From the NCBI RefSeq assembly GCF_900104085.1, contig NZ_FNLD01000002.1, positions 310,001 to 374,000 of the forward strand: DNA of 64,000 nucleotides, written 5' to 3'. The translations under genes were made by a program, and so were the position numbers. This DNA comes from Pseudoxanthomonas sp. CF125. GTDB taxonomy: Bacteria; Pseudomonadota; Gammaproteobacteria; Xanthomonadales; Xanthomonadaceae. Shown here in pieces: positions 38,899 through 47,024 of this stretch; position 1 is the stretch's first letter, and every line of letters begins with the position of its first letter. Below the pieces are notes generated by a model. That model was given only the letters and a program-made list of their open reading frames with translations, searched no databases and was not told the origin of the DNA.

Positions 38899-39720
38899 AT
38901 GGAAAACCACGACCAAAAACTGGAACGCGCCCGCGAGCTGCTGGACGGCGGCGAGCCCACCTTGAATGAACTGGCCGCTGCGGTCGGCCTTAGCGCCTCG
39001 CATCTGCAGCGCAAGTTCCAGGCCCGCTACGGCATCAGTCCCGCCGAATATCTTGCACAGAAAAAACTCGGCGCGCTGAAGACCGGCCTGCGCGCCGGCA
39101 ACGACGTCAGCGCCGCGCTTTACGACGCCGGCTATGGCTCGCCTTCGCGCGTGTACGAACAGGGCGCGGCCAAGCTCGGCATGACGCCCGCCACTTACCG
39201 CGCGGGCGGTGCGGGAATGGAAATCCGCTGGGCGCTGGTGGACACCGTGCTGGGCAATGCCTTGGTCGCGGCCACCGAGCGCGGCATCTGCGCGGTGGAG
39301 CTGGGCGACGATGCGCAGGCCCTGGAAGAGCGCCTGCGCGAGGAGTTTCCGCAGGCACGCATCGAGCGCGTGGACGCAGGCAGCGACGAGTTCCTCGCCC
39401 CGCGTTTGCAGGCAGTGGCCGAACGCCTGGCCGGACGCGGCAGCGACGTGCCCGTGGACTTGGTGGGCACCGCCTTCCAGAAGCGCGTCTGGGATGCGTT
39501 GATGAAAATCCCTTCCGGCCAGACCCGCAGCTATACGGAACTCGCCGATGCCCTGGGCTCACCCAAGGCGACGCGTGCGGTAGCCAGTGCCTGCGCCAAC
39601 AACCGCATCGCGGTGGTGGTGCCGTGCCACCGCATCATCCGCGGTGACGGCTCGCTGGGCGGCTATCGCTGGGGGCTGCCGTTGAAACAGGCCCTGCTGG
39701 AACGCGAACGGGCGGCATGA
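38899..39720 (+). CDS. AraC-type HTH fused to O6-alkylguanine-DNA methyltransferase (Ada-like)
   Basis: This 273-residue DNA repair protein and regulator has an AraC/XylS helix-turn-helix (about 15-105, GLSASHLQRKFQARYGISP). The C-terminal MGMT domain follows (about 110-270) with active-site VVPCHRIIRGDGSLGGY. It lacks the N-terminal Ada zinc domain whose Cys accepts methyl from phosphotriesters, the signal that activates E. coli Ada. It may therefore repair O6-methylguanine without classic self-induction, or work with a separate AdaA elsewhere. The start is ATG at 38899. Confidence 0.9.
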   Translation: MENHDQKLERARELLDGGEPTLNELAAAVGLSASHLQRKFQARYGISPAEYLAQKKLGALKTGLRAGNDVSAALYDAGYGSPSRVYEQGAAKLGMTPATYRAGGAGMEIRWALVDTVLGNALVAATERGICAVELGDDAQALEERLREEFPQARIERVDAGSDEFLAPRLQAVAERLAGRGSDVPVDLVGTAFQKRVWDALMKIPSGQTRSYTELADALGSPKATRAVASACANNRIAVVVPCHRIIRGDGSLGGYRWGLPLKQALLERERAA

Positions 39721-39722
39721 AT

Positions 39723-39787
39723 GTAGGAGCGACGTGAGTCGCGAAGCCGCGAACGTTTCAGACCTTCGCGACTCACGTCGCTCCTAC
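39723..39787. repeat. REP-like inverted repeat, GTAGGAGCGACGTGAG family
   Basis: Arms GTAGGAGCGACGTGAGTCGC (from 39723) and GCGACTCACGTCGCTCCTAC (ending 39787) are perfect inverted copies. The element starts 3 bases after the methyltransferase stop codon. Confidence 0.92.
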
Positions 39788-39905
39788 AAAAGAGATCGTT
39801 GGCTTGAGCGGTATGCAAGGCGCCACCCGTAACTTTCAAGGCGCGTCGGCCGTCGTCCGCCCGGATGCGGGATTACAATATGCGCTTGACTGTCGGTTAT
39901 CCCCC

Positions 39906-40856
39906 ATGAACTCCTCCGCTCCCAACACGCCTGCTCCGGCGCGCGGTTTGGCCATTGCCGTTGCCTTGGCCGCCGTCTACCTGATCTGGGGCTCCACCTA
40001 TCTGGGCATCCGCTTCGCATTGGAAGGCGGCTATCCGCCGCTGCTGATGGCGGGCGGACGTTTCCTGTTGGCCGGCGGCATGATGTTCGCGGTGCTGCGC
40101 ATGCGTGGCGAAGCGGCGCCCACGAGCGCGCAATGGAAGAACCTGGCGCTGATGGGCCTGCTGATGATGGGCATCGGCAACGGCATGGTCAGCATCGCCG
40201 AGCAATGGGTGTCTTCCGGTCTGGCCGCCGTCGCCATCGCTTCCACGCCGTTGTGGATGGGTTTGTTCTCGCTGGCGCGCGGACAGCGCCCCAGTGGACT
40301 GGAATGGCTGGGCATCGGCATCGGTTTCATCGGCGTGCTGTGGCTCAATGCCGGCAGTACCTTGTCGGCCACGCCGTGGGGACTGGTTGCCTTGCTGATC
40401 GCGCCGATCGCCTGGGCGTTCGGGTCGATCTGGAGCAAGGGCCGCGACCTTCCTTCTCCTTTCATGTCCGCGGCTGGACAGATGCTGACGGGCGGTTTGA
40501 TGATGCTGCTCGCGGGCCTGGTCACCGGCGAAAGTTTCCACGGCATGCCGACGTTGAAAGGCACGCTTTCCGTCGTCTACCTGATGACCTTCGGTTCCAT
40601 CATCGGCTTCACCGCCTATGTGTGGCTGCTGCACCACGTTCGTCCCACGCTCGCGGGCAGCTATGCCTACGTCAATCCGGTGATCGCGGTGATGCTGGGC
40701 GCGTGGCTGGCGGCCGAACAGTTCACCGCGCACGACCTGGGTGCGATGGCGGTGATCCTGTTCGGCGTGGTGGCGATCACGCTGGGCAAGGCGCGCACTG
40801 CGCCTGCACCGGCGCGGGATGCCGTGGAGCCGGCCGCAGCAGAGCAAAGCAAATGA
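39906..40856 (+). CDS. yedA: EamA-family exporter (YedA-like)
   Basis: This 316-residue drug/metabolite transporter has ten hydrophobic helices in two EamA repeats. The start of repeat 1, LIWGSTYLGIRFALEGGYPPL, and NGMVSIAEQWVSSGLAAV are close to YedA, an inner-membrane exporter of amino acid-like metabolites. Substrates are not inferable here. The start is ATG at 39906. Its TGA overlaps the ATG of the next EamA gene (ATGA), so the two exporters are co-translated. Confidence 0.85.
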   Translation: MNSSAPNTPAPARGLAIAVALAAVYLIWGSTYLGIRFALEGGYPPLLMAGGRFLLAGGMMFAVLRMRGEAAPTSAQWKNLALMGLLMMGIGNGMVSIAEQWVSSGLAAVAIASTPLWMGLFSLARGQRPSGLEWLGIGIGFIGVLWLNAGSTLSATPWGLVALLIAPIAWAFGSIWSKGRDLPSPFMSAAGQMLTGGLMMLLAGLVTGESFHGMPTLKGTLSVVYLMTFGSIIGFTAYVWLLHHVRPTLAGSYAYVNPVIAVMLGAWLAAEQFTAHDLGAMAVILFGVVAITLGKARTAPAPARDAVEPAAAEQSK

Positions 40857-41743
40857 CTCCGGCCGCGATCGATCGCCGCGGTCTGTGGGCCGCGGCAGGT
40901 TCGTTTGCGGTCTGGGGTTTGATGCCGTTGTACTGGCATCTGCTCAAGAACGTGCCTTCGATGCAGATCGTGATGCACCGGATCGCATGGAGCGCGGTGC
41001 TGGTGGTCGGCGGACTGTGCCTGACCCAGGGTCTGCGGTGGTTGCGCACTGCGATGGCGCGCCCGCGGGTGCCGTGGATGCTGCTGCTGAGCGGCGTGCT
41101 GATCGCTTTCAATTGGGGACTGTACATCTGGGCGGTCAACGCCGGGCATGTGGTGGAAACCAGCCTGGGTTATTTCATCAATCCGCTGCTCAATGTGTTG
41201 CTGGGCGTCCTGCTGCTGCGCGAACGGCTGACGGTGGCGCAGTGGGTTTCGGTGGCGGTGGCCGCCTGCGGCGTGCTGTGGCTGACCTTCAACTACGGCA
41301 GTTTTCCGTGGATCGCGCTGTCGCTGGCGGCCTCGTTCGGTTTCTACGGATTCATCCGCAAGCTGGCGGTGGTGGATTCCATTCCCGGGTTGGCCATCGA
41401 GAGTCTGTACCTGTTCCTGCCGGCGGTGGCGACGCTGGTCTGGCTGGAGAGCCACGGCAAGGGCGGGTTCGTCGGTGACTGGAGCTGGCAGACCGACGCC
41501 TTGCTGGTCTTCGGCGGTGTGCTGACCGCTTTGCCGCTGATCGGCTTTTCCTATGCCGTGCGGCGCATTCCCTACAGCGTGGTGGGGTTCATGCAGTACC
41601 TGGCGCCCACCTTGCAGCTGCTGATCGGCGTGCTGGTGTTCAACGAGGTCTTCGACCGCGACCGCGCGATCGGTTTCATCTTCATCTGGATCGGGCTGGC
41701 GATCTTCGCTATCGACGGCTTCGTGCGCTCGCGCAAGGTCTAG
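40853..41743 (+). CDS. rarD: EamA-family transporter RarD
   Basis: This 296-residue RarD-type permease has ten helices. RarD hallmarks are GLWAAAGSFAVWGLMPLYWHLL at the start, MHRIAWSAVLV, NWGLYIWAVNAGHVVETSLGYFINPL and FMQYLAPTLQLLIGVLVFNE. E. coli RarD is linked to chloramphenicol sensitivity, but its substrate is not settled. Start ATG 40853 overlaps the yedA-like stop. A small hairpin (41750-41770) follows before the convergent cytochrome gene. Confidence 0.9.
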   Translation: MTPAAIDRRGLWAAAGSFAVWGLMPLYWHLLKNVPSMQIVMHRIAWSAVLVVGGLCLTQGLRWLRTAMARPRVPWMLLLSGVLIAFNWGLYIWAVNAGHVVETSLGYFINPLLNVLLGVLLLRERLTVAQWVSVAVAACGVLWLTFNYGSFPWIALSLAASFGFYGFIRKLAVVDSIPGLAIESLYLFLPAVATLVWLESHGKGGFVGDWSWQTDALLVFGGVLTALPLIGFSYAVRRIPYSVVGFMQYLAPTLQLLIGVLVFNEVFDRDRAIGFIFIWIGLAIFAIDGFVRSRKV

Positions 41744-41749
41744 GCATTC

Positions 41750-41770
41750 CCTTCTCCCTCCGGGAGAAGG
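41750..41770. terminator. Hairpin between convergent rarD and cytochrome genes
   Basis: CCTTCTCCC and GGGAGAAGG pair across a TCC loop. It is the end hairpin of the composite repeat and sits symmetrically between two convergent stop codons, so it may terminate both. No T-run follows. Confidence 0.45.
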
Positions 41771-41776
41771 AAAGCA

Positions 41777-42343
41777 TTATTCCGGGCAAGGCCCGCCCGC
41801 ATCCGCCCACAGCTTGAATGCGGCCACGAACTGATCGTGCGGCACCGGCACCGGCAAGCGGCCATTGCCGGGATTCCAACCCCACAACACCAGCTTGTCT
41901 TCGCTCACATGCTTGAGCAGCGCGGCGAAATCGCGGTCGCCATTGCTCTTCTTGTCCTTGATCATCGCGCACAACTGCGCGCTGGGCAGTCCGATCCACG
42001 CCATCTTGTGATCCGGCGGCGGCAGCGACCAGTGCGGCGCGCCCGGCGGCGCGTGCGGGCCGTAGCTGGCCGGTGGATTGGCTTCGGCGTGGCAAGTGGC
42101 GCAGGGCAGGCCGGGGGCGCCCTTGCCCTCGGGTCCGCGCACCACGCCCATCTGGTGCGGTGTCTGCGCATCGAACTGCAACGGCTGATCGCCCGGAATG
42201 TGGCAGTTGCTGCAACGCGGATGCTGGAACACTTTTTCGACGGTGGCGAAGGCTTCCACGGCCTTGGCTTTTTGTTCCGGGCTGACGCGCGGGCCGCAGG
42301 CAGTCAGCGCAAGCAGGAAGAAGCTGGCGAACAGGATACGCAT
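41777..42343 (-). CDS. Periplasmic two-heme c-type cytochrome lipoprotein
   Basis: This 188-residue protein has a lipobox signal peptide (LLALTACGP) and two CxxCH heme sites, CSNCH (about 44-48) and CATCH (about 80-84). It lies 10 bases downstream of the isoquinoline oxidoreductase large-subunit gene on the same strand and is therefore its likely electron acceptor in the periplasm. The ATG at 42343 is preferred to that at 42349, because GAGG then lies 7-8 bases upstream. Many iorAB clusters carry such a gene, though its reaction is unproven. Confidence 0.82.
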   Translation of the reverse strand: MRILFASFFLLALTACGPRVSPEQKAKAVEAFATVEKVFQHPRCSNCHIPGDQPLQFDAQTPHQMGVVRGPEGKGAPGLPCATCHAEANPPASYGPHAPPGAPHWSLPPPDHKMAWIGLPSAQLCAMIKDKKSNGDRDFAALLKHVSEDKLVLWGWNPGNGRLPVPVPHDQFVAAFKLWADAGGPCPE

Positions 42344-42353
42344 CGTCATCTCC

Positions 42354-44546
42354 TCACGCCTTGGCCGGCTTGGCCGGCGTCTGCGCTGCAAGCCGGAAGG
42401 GAAGTTCGCGCAACCGTTGTCCGCTCAAGGCGAACAACGCATTGGCTACCGCTGGTGCGATGGGCGCGGTGCCGGGTTCGCCGACGCCACCGGATTTTTC
42501 CGTGCTCGGCACGATATGCACTTCCACCACCGGCATCTCGCTCATACGCAGCACCTGGTAGTCGTGGTAGTTGGATTCCTGCACACGGCCGTCCTTGAAG
42601 GTGATGTGGCTGTGCAATGCGGCACCCAGGCCGAAGGCGATGCCCGATTCCATTTGCGCTTCGATGCCGGCCGGGTTGATGGCCACGCCGCAGTCCACCG
42701 CGCAGACCACGCGGTGCACCTTGATCGCGCCGTTGTCCACCGACACTTCCGCAATCTGCGCGATGAAGCTGCCGAAGGATTCGTGCACCGCCACGCCACG
42801 TCCGCGGCCTTTTTCCAGCGGACCGCCCCAGCCGGCCTTTTCCGCGGCTAGGTTCAGCACGCCCAGGTGACGTGGATGCTTGGCCAGCAGTTGCCGCCGG
42901 TATTCGACAGGATCCTTGCCGGCTGCGTGCGCAAGCTCGTCGACCAGGCTTTCCATCGCGAAGGCGGTATGGCTGTGGCCGACCGAGCGCCACCACAGCA
43001 CGGCGATGCCGGTCTTGGGCGAGTGCAGGCCGACGCGCCGGTCGGGAACGTCCATCAGATAGGCCGAATCGGAAACCCCTTCGATCGAAGTGGAGTCGAT
43101 GCCGTTCTTGACCATCATCGATTCCATGAAGGTACCGGCCATGATCGATTGGCCGACCGCATCGTGCTGCCACGAAATAGGTTTGCCGGCCGCATCCAGC
43201 CCCACGCTGGCCTTGTGCACGAAGGCCGAACGATAGAAGCCGCCGCGGATGTCGTCCTCGCGGCTCCACACTGTCTTGACCGGGGCCTTGGCGGCCTTGG
43301 CGATATGCACCGCTTCGAACACGATGTCCGGCGCAGGCGTTGCGCGGCGTCCGAAGCCGCCGCCCAGGAACGTGGTGTGCACGAACACCTGTTCCGGCTT
43401 CAGGCCGGCAACCTGCGCAGCGGTGCCCTGTTCCAGCGTCTGGAACTGCGTGCCGACCCAGAGCTCGCACTTGTCCTTTTCCAGCTTCACCGTGCAATTC
43501 ATCGGCTCCATCGGCGCGTGCGCCAGATAAGGCACCGAATAAGTGGCATCGACGCGCTTGGCGGCCTTGGCCAACGCGCCCGCGGCATCGCCGGCCTGCG
43601 CGGCAGGCAGGCCGGGAGTGGCCGCCAACGCTTCGAACTGCGCGCGCAGGGCGGTGCTGTCCAGGGCCGCGTTCGGTCCCAGGTCCCATTCCACCTTCAA
43701 TGCATCGCGGCCGAGTTTCGCGGCCCAATAATGGTCGGCGACCACCGCGATACCGGTCGGTACCTGCAGGACCTGGCGCACCCCGGCGATGGCCTTGGCC
43801 GCGGCGGCATCGAATGACACCACCGTGGCGCCGAACACCGGCGGGTGCGCGACCACCGCGGTCAGCAATCCCTCGAACTGCACATCCATGCCGAACTGCG
43901 CGCGGCCGGTTATCTTCTCAGGCGAATCCAGGCGCTTGGTCGCCTTGCCGATGATTTTCCAATCCTTGGGATCCTTGAGCGCAATCGTGGCCGCATCCGG
44001 AGCGCTCAACTTGCCCGCGGCGTCGGCCAGCGCACCGTAGCGCACGCGCTGCGCGCCTGCGATGGCTTCGCCGTTCTCGGTGCGAACTTCCGCGACTGGC
44101 ACCTTGAAGTGCGCCGATGCGGCCTGCACCAGCATCGCGCGCGCGGCCGCGCCGGCCTGCCGGTAGCGATCGAATTCGGACCAGGTGCTGGTGGATCCGC
44201 CGGTGCCCTGCATGTGGAAGACGGGACTGAAATATTCCAGCGCGGCCGGCGCATGCTCGACCTTGATCTTCGTCCAGTCCGCGTCCAGTTCTTCGGCGAT
44301 CAGCATCGGCAGCGTGGTCCACACGCCCTGCCCCATTTCCGAATGCGCCAGCAGCACGGTCACGCTATCGTCGGCGCCGATGCGCAGAAAGGCGTTGGGC
44401 GCGAAACCGGCCGCCGCCGCAACGGCCGCCGGTTGCGCTGCCAGACGCTTGGCGCCGGGAATGACGAAGCCGATCACAAGGCCGCCGCCGAGCACAGCAC
44501 TTGTTTTGAGGAACTGACGTCGTGAGTTGCTGGTTTCTGCGTTCAC
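42354..44546 (-). CDS. Molybdopterin-dependent oxidoreductase large subunit (IorB-like)
   Basis: This 730-residue molybdenum hydroxylase catalytic subunit resembles isoquinoline 1-oxidoreductase beta. A Tat signal (RRQFLKTSAVLGGGLVIGF) predicts export of the folded, cofactor-loaded enzyme. The xanthine-oxidase family domains follow: a small a/b-hammerhead domain (about 205-300) and two Mo-binding domains with GGGFGRRATPAPD, MEPMNCTVK and GVGEPGTAPIAPAVANAL. The subunit lacks FAD and FeS domains; the [2Fe-2S] subunit is encoded upstream at 45182-44727. GTG at 44546 follows GGAGATCC. The real substrate is probably a N-heterocycle or aldehyde. Confidence 0.9.
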   Translation of the reverse strand: MNAETSNSRRQFLKTSAVLGGGLVIGFVIPGAKRLAAQPAAVAAAAGFAPNAFLRIGADDSVTVLLAHSEMGQGVWTTLPMLIAEELDADWTKIKVEHAPAALEYFSPVFHMQGTGGSTSTWSEFDRYRQAGAAARAMLVQAASAHFKVPVAEVRTENGEAIAGAQRVRYGALADAAGKLSAPDAATIALKDPKDWKIIGKATKRLDSPEKITGRAQFGMDVQFEGLLTAVVAHPPVFGATVVSFDAAAAKAIAGVRQVLQVPTGIAVVADHYWAAKLGRDALKVEWDLGPNAALDSTALRAQFEALAATPGLPAAQAGDAAGALAKAAKRVDATYSVPYLAHAPMEPMNCTVKLEKDKCELWVGTQFQTLEQGTAAQVAGLKPEQVFVHTTFLGGGFGRRATPAPDIVFEAVHIAKAAKAPVKTVWSREDDIRGGFYRSAFVHKASVGLDAAGKPISWQHDAVGQSIMAGTFMESMMVKNGIDSTSIEGVSDSAYLMDVPDRRVGLHSPKTGIAVLWWRSVGHSHTAFAMESLVDELAHAAGKDPVEYRRQLLAKHPRHLGVLNLAAEKAGWGGPLEKGRGRGVAVHESFGSFIAQIAEVSVDNGAIKVHRVVCAVDCGVAINPAGIEAQMESGIAFGLGAALHSHITFKDGRVQESNYHDYQVLRMSEMPVVEVHIVPSTEKSGGVGEPGTAPIAPAVANALFALSGQRLRELPFRLAAQTPAKPAKA

Positions 44547-44567
44547 GGTGGATCTCCGTTGTCTGTT

Positions 44568-44719
44568 CCCTTCTCCCCGTCGGGAGAAGAGCTTGCCCCG
44601 TACTTGATACGGGGTGGCGCGGAGCGCCGGATGAAGGTGCGGTGGAGTCCATGATGGTTCGGACCTTAGCGACTTCGCCGTACCCTCACCCCAACCCCTC
44701 TCCCGGCGGGAGAGGGGCT
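44568..44719 (-). repeat. About 150-bp composite repeat with end hairpins, copy B
   Basis: This is the reverse-orientation copy of the 15901-16047 element. Read on the minus strand it starts with the GGGAGAGGGG hairpin, runs through TTGGGGTGAGGGTACGGCGA and GCCACCCCGTATCAAGTAC, and ends with a CTTCTCCC hairpin. It separates iorA from iorB, so the two subunits are not closely coupled. Confidence 0.85.
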
Positions 44720-44726
44720 CAAAAAA

Positions 44727-45182
44727 TCAGCCTTTATCGATCTCCGCCGCGCGATGCACCGCCGCGCGGATGCGCGGATAAGTGCCGCAGCGGCAGATGT
44801 TGCCGGACAGCGCCTGGTCTATGTCGGTATCGGTGGGCGTGGGGATCTTCGTCAGCAAGGCCACCGCGGACATGATCTGTCCCGACTGGCAGTAGCCGCA
44901 CTGGACCACATCCAATTCCGCCCATGCCTGTTGCACCGGGTGCTTCCCGTCGGCGGAGAGTCCTTCGATGGTGGTGATCTTCTTTCCCGCGACCGCGGCG
45001 ACCGGCGTGATGCAGGAACGCAGCGGCGCGCCGTCGATGTGCACGGTGCAGGCGCCGCACTGGGCGATACCGCAACCGAACTTGGTGCCGGTGAGTCCCA
45101 TCAGATCGCGAAGGACCCACAACAGGGGCATGTCGGCCGGCGCATCGACATCGCGCTCGGTGCCGTTGACGTTCAATTTCAT
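44727..45182 (-). CDS. (2Fe-2S)-binding small subunit of molybdenum hydroxylase (IorA-like)
   Basis: This 151-residue electron-transfer subunit of the oxidoreductase encoded downstream has the plant-type ferredoxin cluster in the N-terminal half ([17 protein letters not shown]). The second [2Fe-2S] cluster in the C-terminal helical half is [13 protein letters not shown] and [10 protein letters not shown]. It has no signal peptide and would travel with the Tat-exported large subunit. The start is ATG at 45182. A 150-bp repeat lies between it and the large-subunit gene. Confidence 0.93.
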   Translation of the reverse strand: MKLNVNGTERDVDAPADMPLLWVLRDLMGLTGTKFGCGIAQCGACTVHIDGAPLRSCITPVAAVAGKKITTIEGLSADGKHPVQQAWAELDVVQCGYCQSGQIMSAVALLTKIPTPTDTDIDQALSGNICRCGTYPRIRAAVHRAAEIDKG

Positions 45183-45277
45183 ACGAGTTCCCTGGCGGCG
45201 GCTGGGGTGGCGCTCACCTTACTCCCGCCGTTGCGGGTTGCCAACCAGGCGCGGCTTAGTCCATCGTCTTAGTACGC

Positions 45278-46240
45278 ATGAGCAGCTACCGTCACATCCT
45301 GGAAACATCCGCCGCCGCGCACCAAGGCGGGGATCCGGCCACGCTGGCGCTGGTGGTGGAAACCGAAGGTTCGACTTACGTCGGTCCCGGCGCCATGGCG
45401 TTGTTCGGTGCGCGTGAAGGGCAGGTGGGCTGGTTGAGCGGCGGTTGCCTGGAACCGGAAATAGAGAAACGCGCGCGCTCGGCGGCGACGCAATCGCGTA
45501 TCGAATGGATGGACATCGATACCCGCGACGACGAAGACCTGATCGGTGGTTCCGCACTCGGCTGCCGTGGCCGCCTGCGCCTGGCGCTGCTGCCGCTGGC
45601 TGCCTTGAGCGGCTGGCCTGCGTTGGTGGAAGCCTGGAAGAAAGGACGGGGGATTTTGCGGCTTTCGCTTTCGACGCAAGGCGAAGTCTTGGTCGAAGTC
45701 GGCGAGTTGAAACGGCAGTGGCGGATGGACGCCGCGCATTCGGAAGAGTTCCACCCGGTGACAGGAATATGGAACTTGGCGATTCCCGCACCACCCGCCG
45801 CGCTCGTGTTCGGCGCAGGACCGGAAACACCCACCTTGCTGCCTTTGTTGCGCAGCCTGGGCTGGATCACAACGCTGGTGGAGCGCCGTACGCGCTGGCT
45901 GCCCGAGGCCCGGCATGCCGATGTGTCGATCGAAGCTTCGCCGCAAGCCGCGTCGTCGATGCTCGACCGCGCCTTCGATGCGGCGCTGGTGATGAACCAC
46001 AACTTCGAGATGGACCGCGAAGCTTTGGAAGCCCTTGCCGGTAGCGAACTTCCTTTCATCGGTTTGCTGGGTCCCACGCGGCGGCGCGAAGACCTGTTCC
46101 GCGTGTTGCCGCCGGCCGCGCGCGAAGCGCTGCAACCGCGCCTGCACTCGCCGGTCGGGCTCAAGCTGGGCGGGCAGGGGCCCGAAGCGATCGCCCTGAG
46201 CATCGCTGCGCAGCTGCAGGCGTATCGATTTCCGCAATGA
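45278..46240 (+). CDS. XdhC/CoxI-family molybdenum enzyme maturation factor
   Basis: This 320-residue protein has an N-terminal XdhC/CoxI domain (GSTYVGPGAMALF, GWLSGGCLEPEI) and a C-terminal Rossmann-like XdhC domain (ALVFGAGPETPTLLPLLRSLGW). XdhC proteins bind molybdenum cofactor, help its sulfuration and insert it into xanthine-oxidase-type enzymes. It is divergent from iorA, with 95 bases between the starts, and overlaps mocA by 4 bases. This places it as the dedicated chaperone of the IorAB-type enzyme. The start is ATG at 45278. Confidence 0.9.
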   Translation: MSSYRHILETSAAAHQGGDPATLALVVETEGSTYVGPGAMALFGAREGQVGWLSGGCLEPEIEKRARSAATQSRIEWMDIDTRDDEDLIGGSALGCRGRLRLALLPLAALSGWPALVEAWKKGRGILRLSLSTQGEVLVEVGELKRQWRMDAAHSEEFHPVTGIWNLAIPAPPAALVFGAGPETPTLLPLLRSLGWITTLVERRTRWLPEARHADVSIEASPQAASSMLDRAFDAALVMNHNFEMDREALEALAGSELPFIGLLGPTRRREDLFRVLPPAAREALQPRLHSPVGLKLGGQGPEAIALSIAAQLQAYRFPQ

Positions 46241-46842
46241 GCCGGGAACCGAACCCGCACGCCGCCATCGTGCTCGCGGCAGGCGGTAGCCGCCGTCTTG
46301 GCCGCGCCAAACAACTGCTGACGCGCGGTGGAGAAACGCTGGTGCATCGCACCGTGCGGCTGGCTTCGCTCACGCAACCGCAAAGGCTGCTCCTGGTCAT
46401 CGGCGCCCATGCCGACGAAATGCGCGAGGCGGTGTCCGATCTGCGCGTCGAAATTCTGGTCAACGACGATTGGCAGGAAGGGTTGGCCAGCAGCTTGCGC
46501 GTGGCGGTCGATGCGCTGAACGAAACTGGGTCGGCGCTGATTCTGGGCTGCGATCAGCCGGCACTGGAACAAAGCCATCTGCAGCGATTGCTATCAGGCG
46601 CGGCCGTATCGGCTTCGGGATGCGCGGCTACGCTGCATGGTGCGGCACGGGGCATTCCTGCGGTGGCGAGCGCTGCGGTATTGCGGGAGGCGCACGGCTT
46701 GCACGGCGACAGCGGTTTGCGCGGCGCGCTGCAAAAGCTGTCTTCCGACTCTCTCTATCTATTGGAGGCGGCTGAGCTGGAGTTCGATCTGGATACGCCG
46801 GCTGATGTGGAGAAGGCCGTCATCGGTGGATTGATAGATTGA
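46237..46842 (+). CDS. mocA: Molybdenum cofactor cytidylyltransferase (MocA-like)
   Basis: This 201-residue nucleotidyltransferase has the NTP-binding loop LAAGGSRRLGRAKQLL at the N-terminus and LGCDQPAL as the metal-binding aspartate motif. MocA links CMP to molybdopterin to give the MCD cofactor used by enzymes such as isoquinoline oxidoreductase and CO dehydrogenase. Start ATG overlaps the XdhC stop as ATGA. The context (iorA, iorB, xdhC) makes MocA more likely than a MobA or another NTP transferase. A terminator-like repeat follows. Confidence 0.85.
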   Translation: MSREPNPHAAIVLAAGGSRRLGRAKQLLTRGGETLVHRTVRLASLTQPQRLLLVIGAHADEMREAVSDLRVEILVNDDWQEGLASSLRVAVDALNETGSALILGCDQPALEQSHLQRLLSGAAVSASGCAATLHGAARGIPAVASAAVLREAHGLHGDSGLRGALQKLSSDSLYLLEAAELEFDLDTPADVEKAVIGGLID

Positions 46843-46904
46843 TCCTTGGCTTTGCTCTAAGGCTGGCCAAGCGGTTTGCGTAAGCAACCCTGAAAAATAA
46901 GCAA

Positions 46905-46988
46905 CGTCATCCCGGCGAAAGCCGGGACCCAACTTAACGTCGATCTGGAAATTGGGTCCCGGCTTCCGCCGGGATGACGGTTTTTCTT
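46905..46988 (+). repeat. CGTCATCCCGGC inverted repeat, ending in a T-run
   Basis: CGTCATCCCGGCGAAAGCCG...(from 46905) and its complement ending at 46979 (..CGGGATGACG) form a near-perfect stem. GTTTTTCTTTTT follows, so the element can terminate mocA. Direct copies of the same arm lie at 50272 and 50322. Confidence 0.8.
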
Positions 46989-47024
46989 TTTATTCGTACG
47001 AGGATTCGGCTAGTCGATCCCGGC

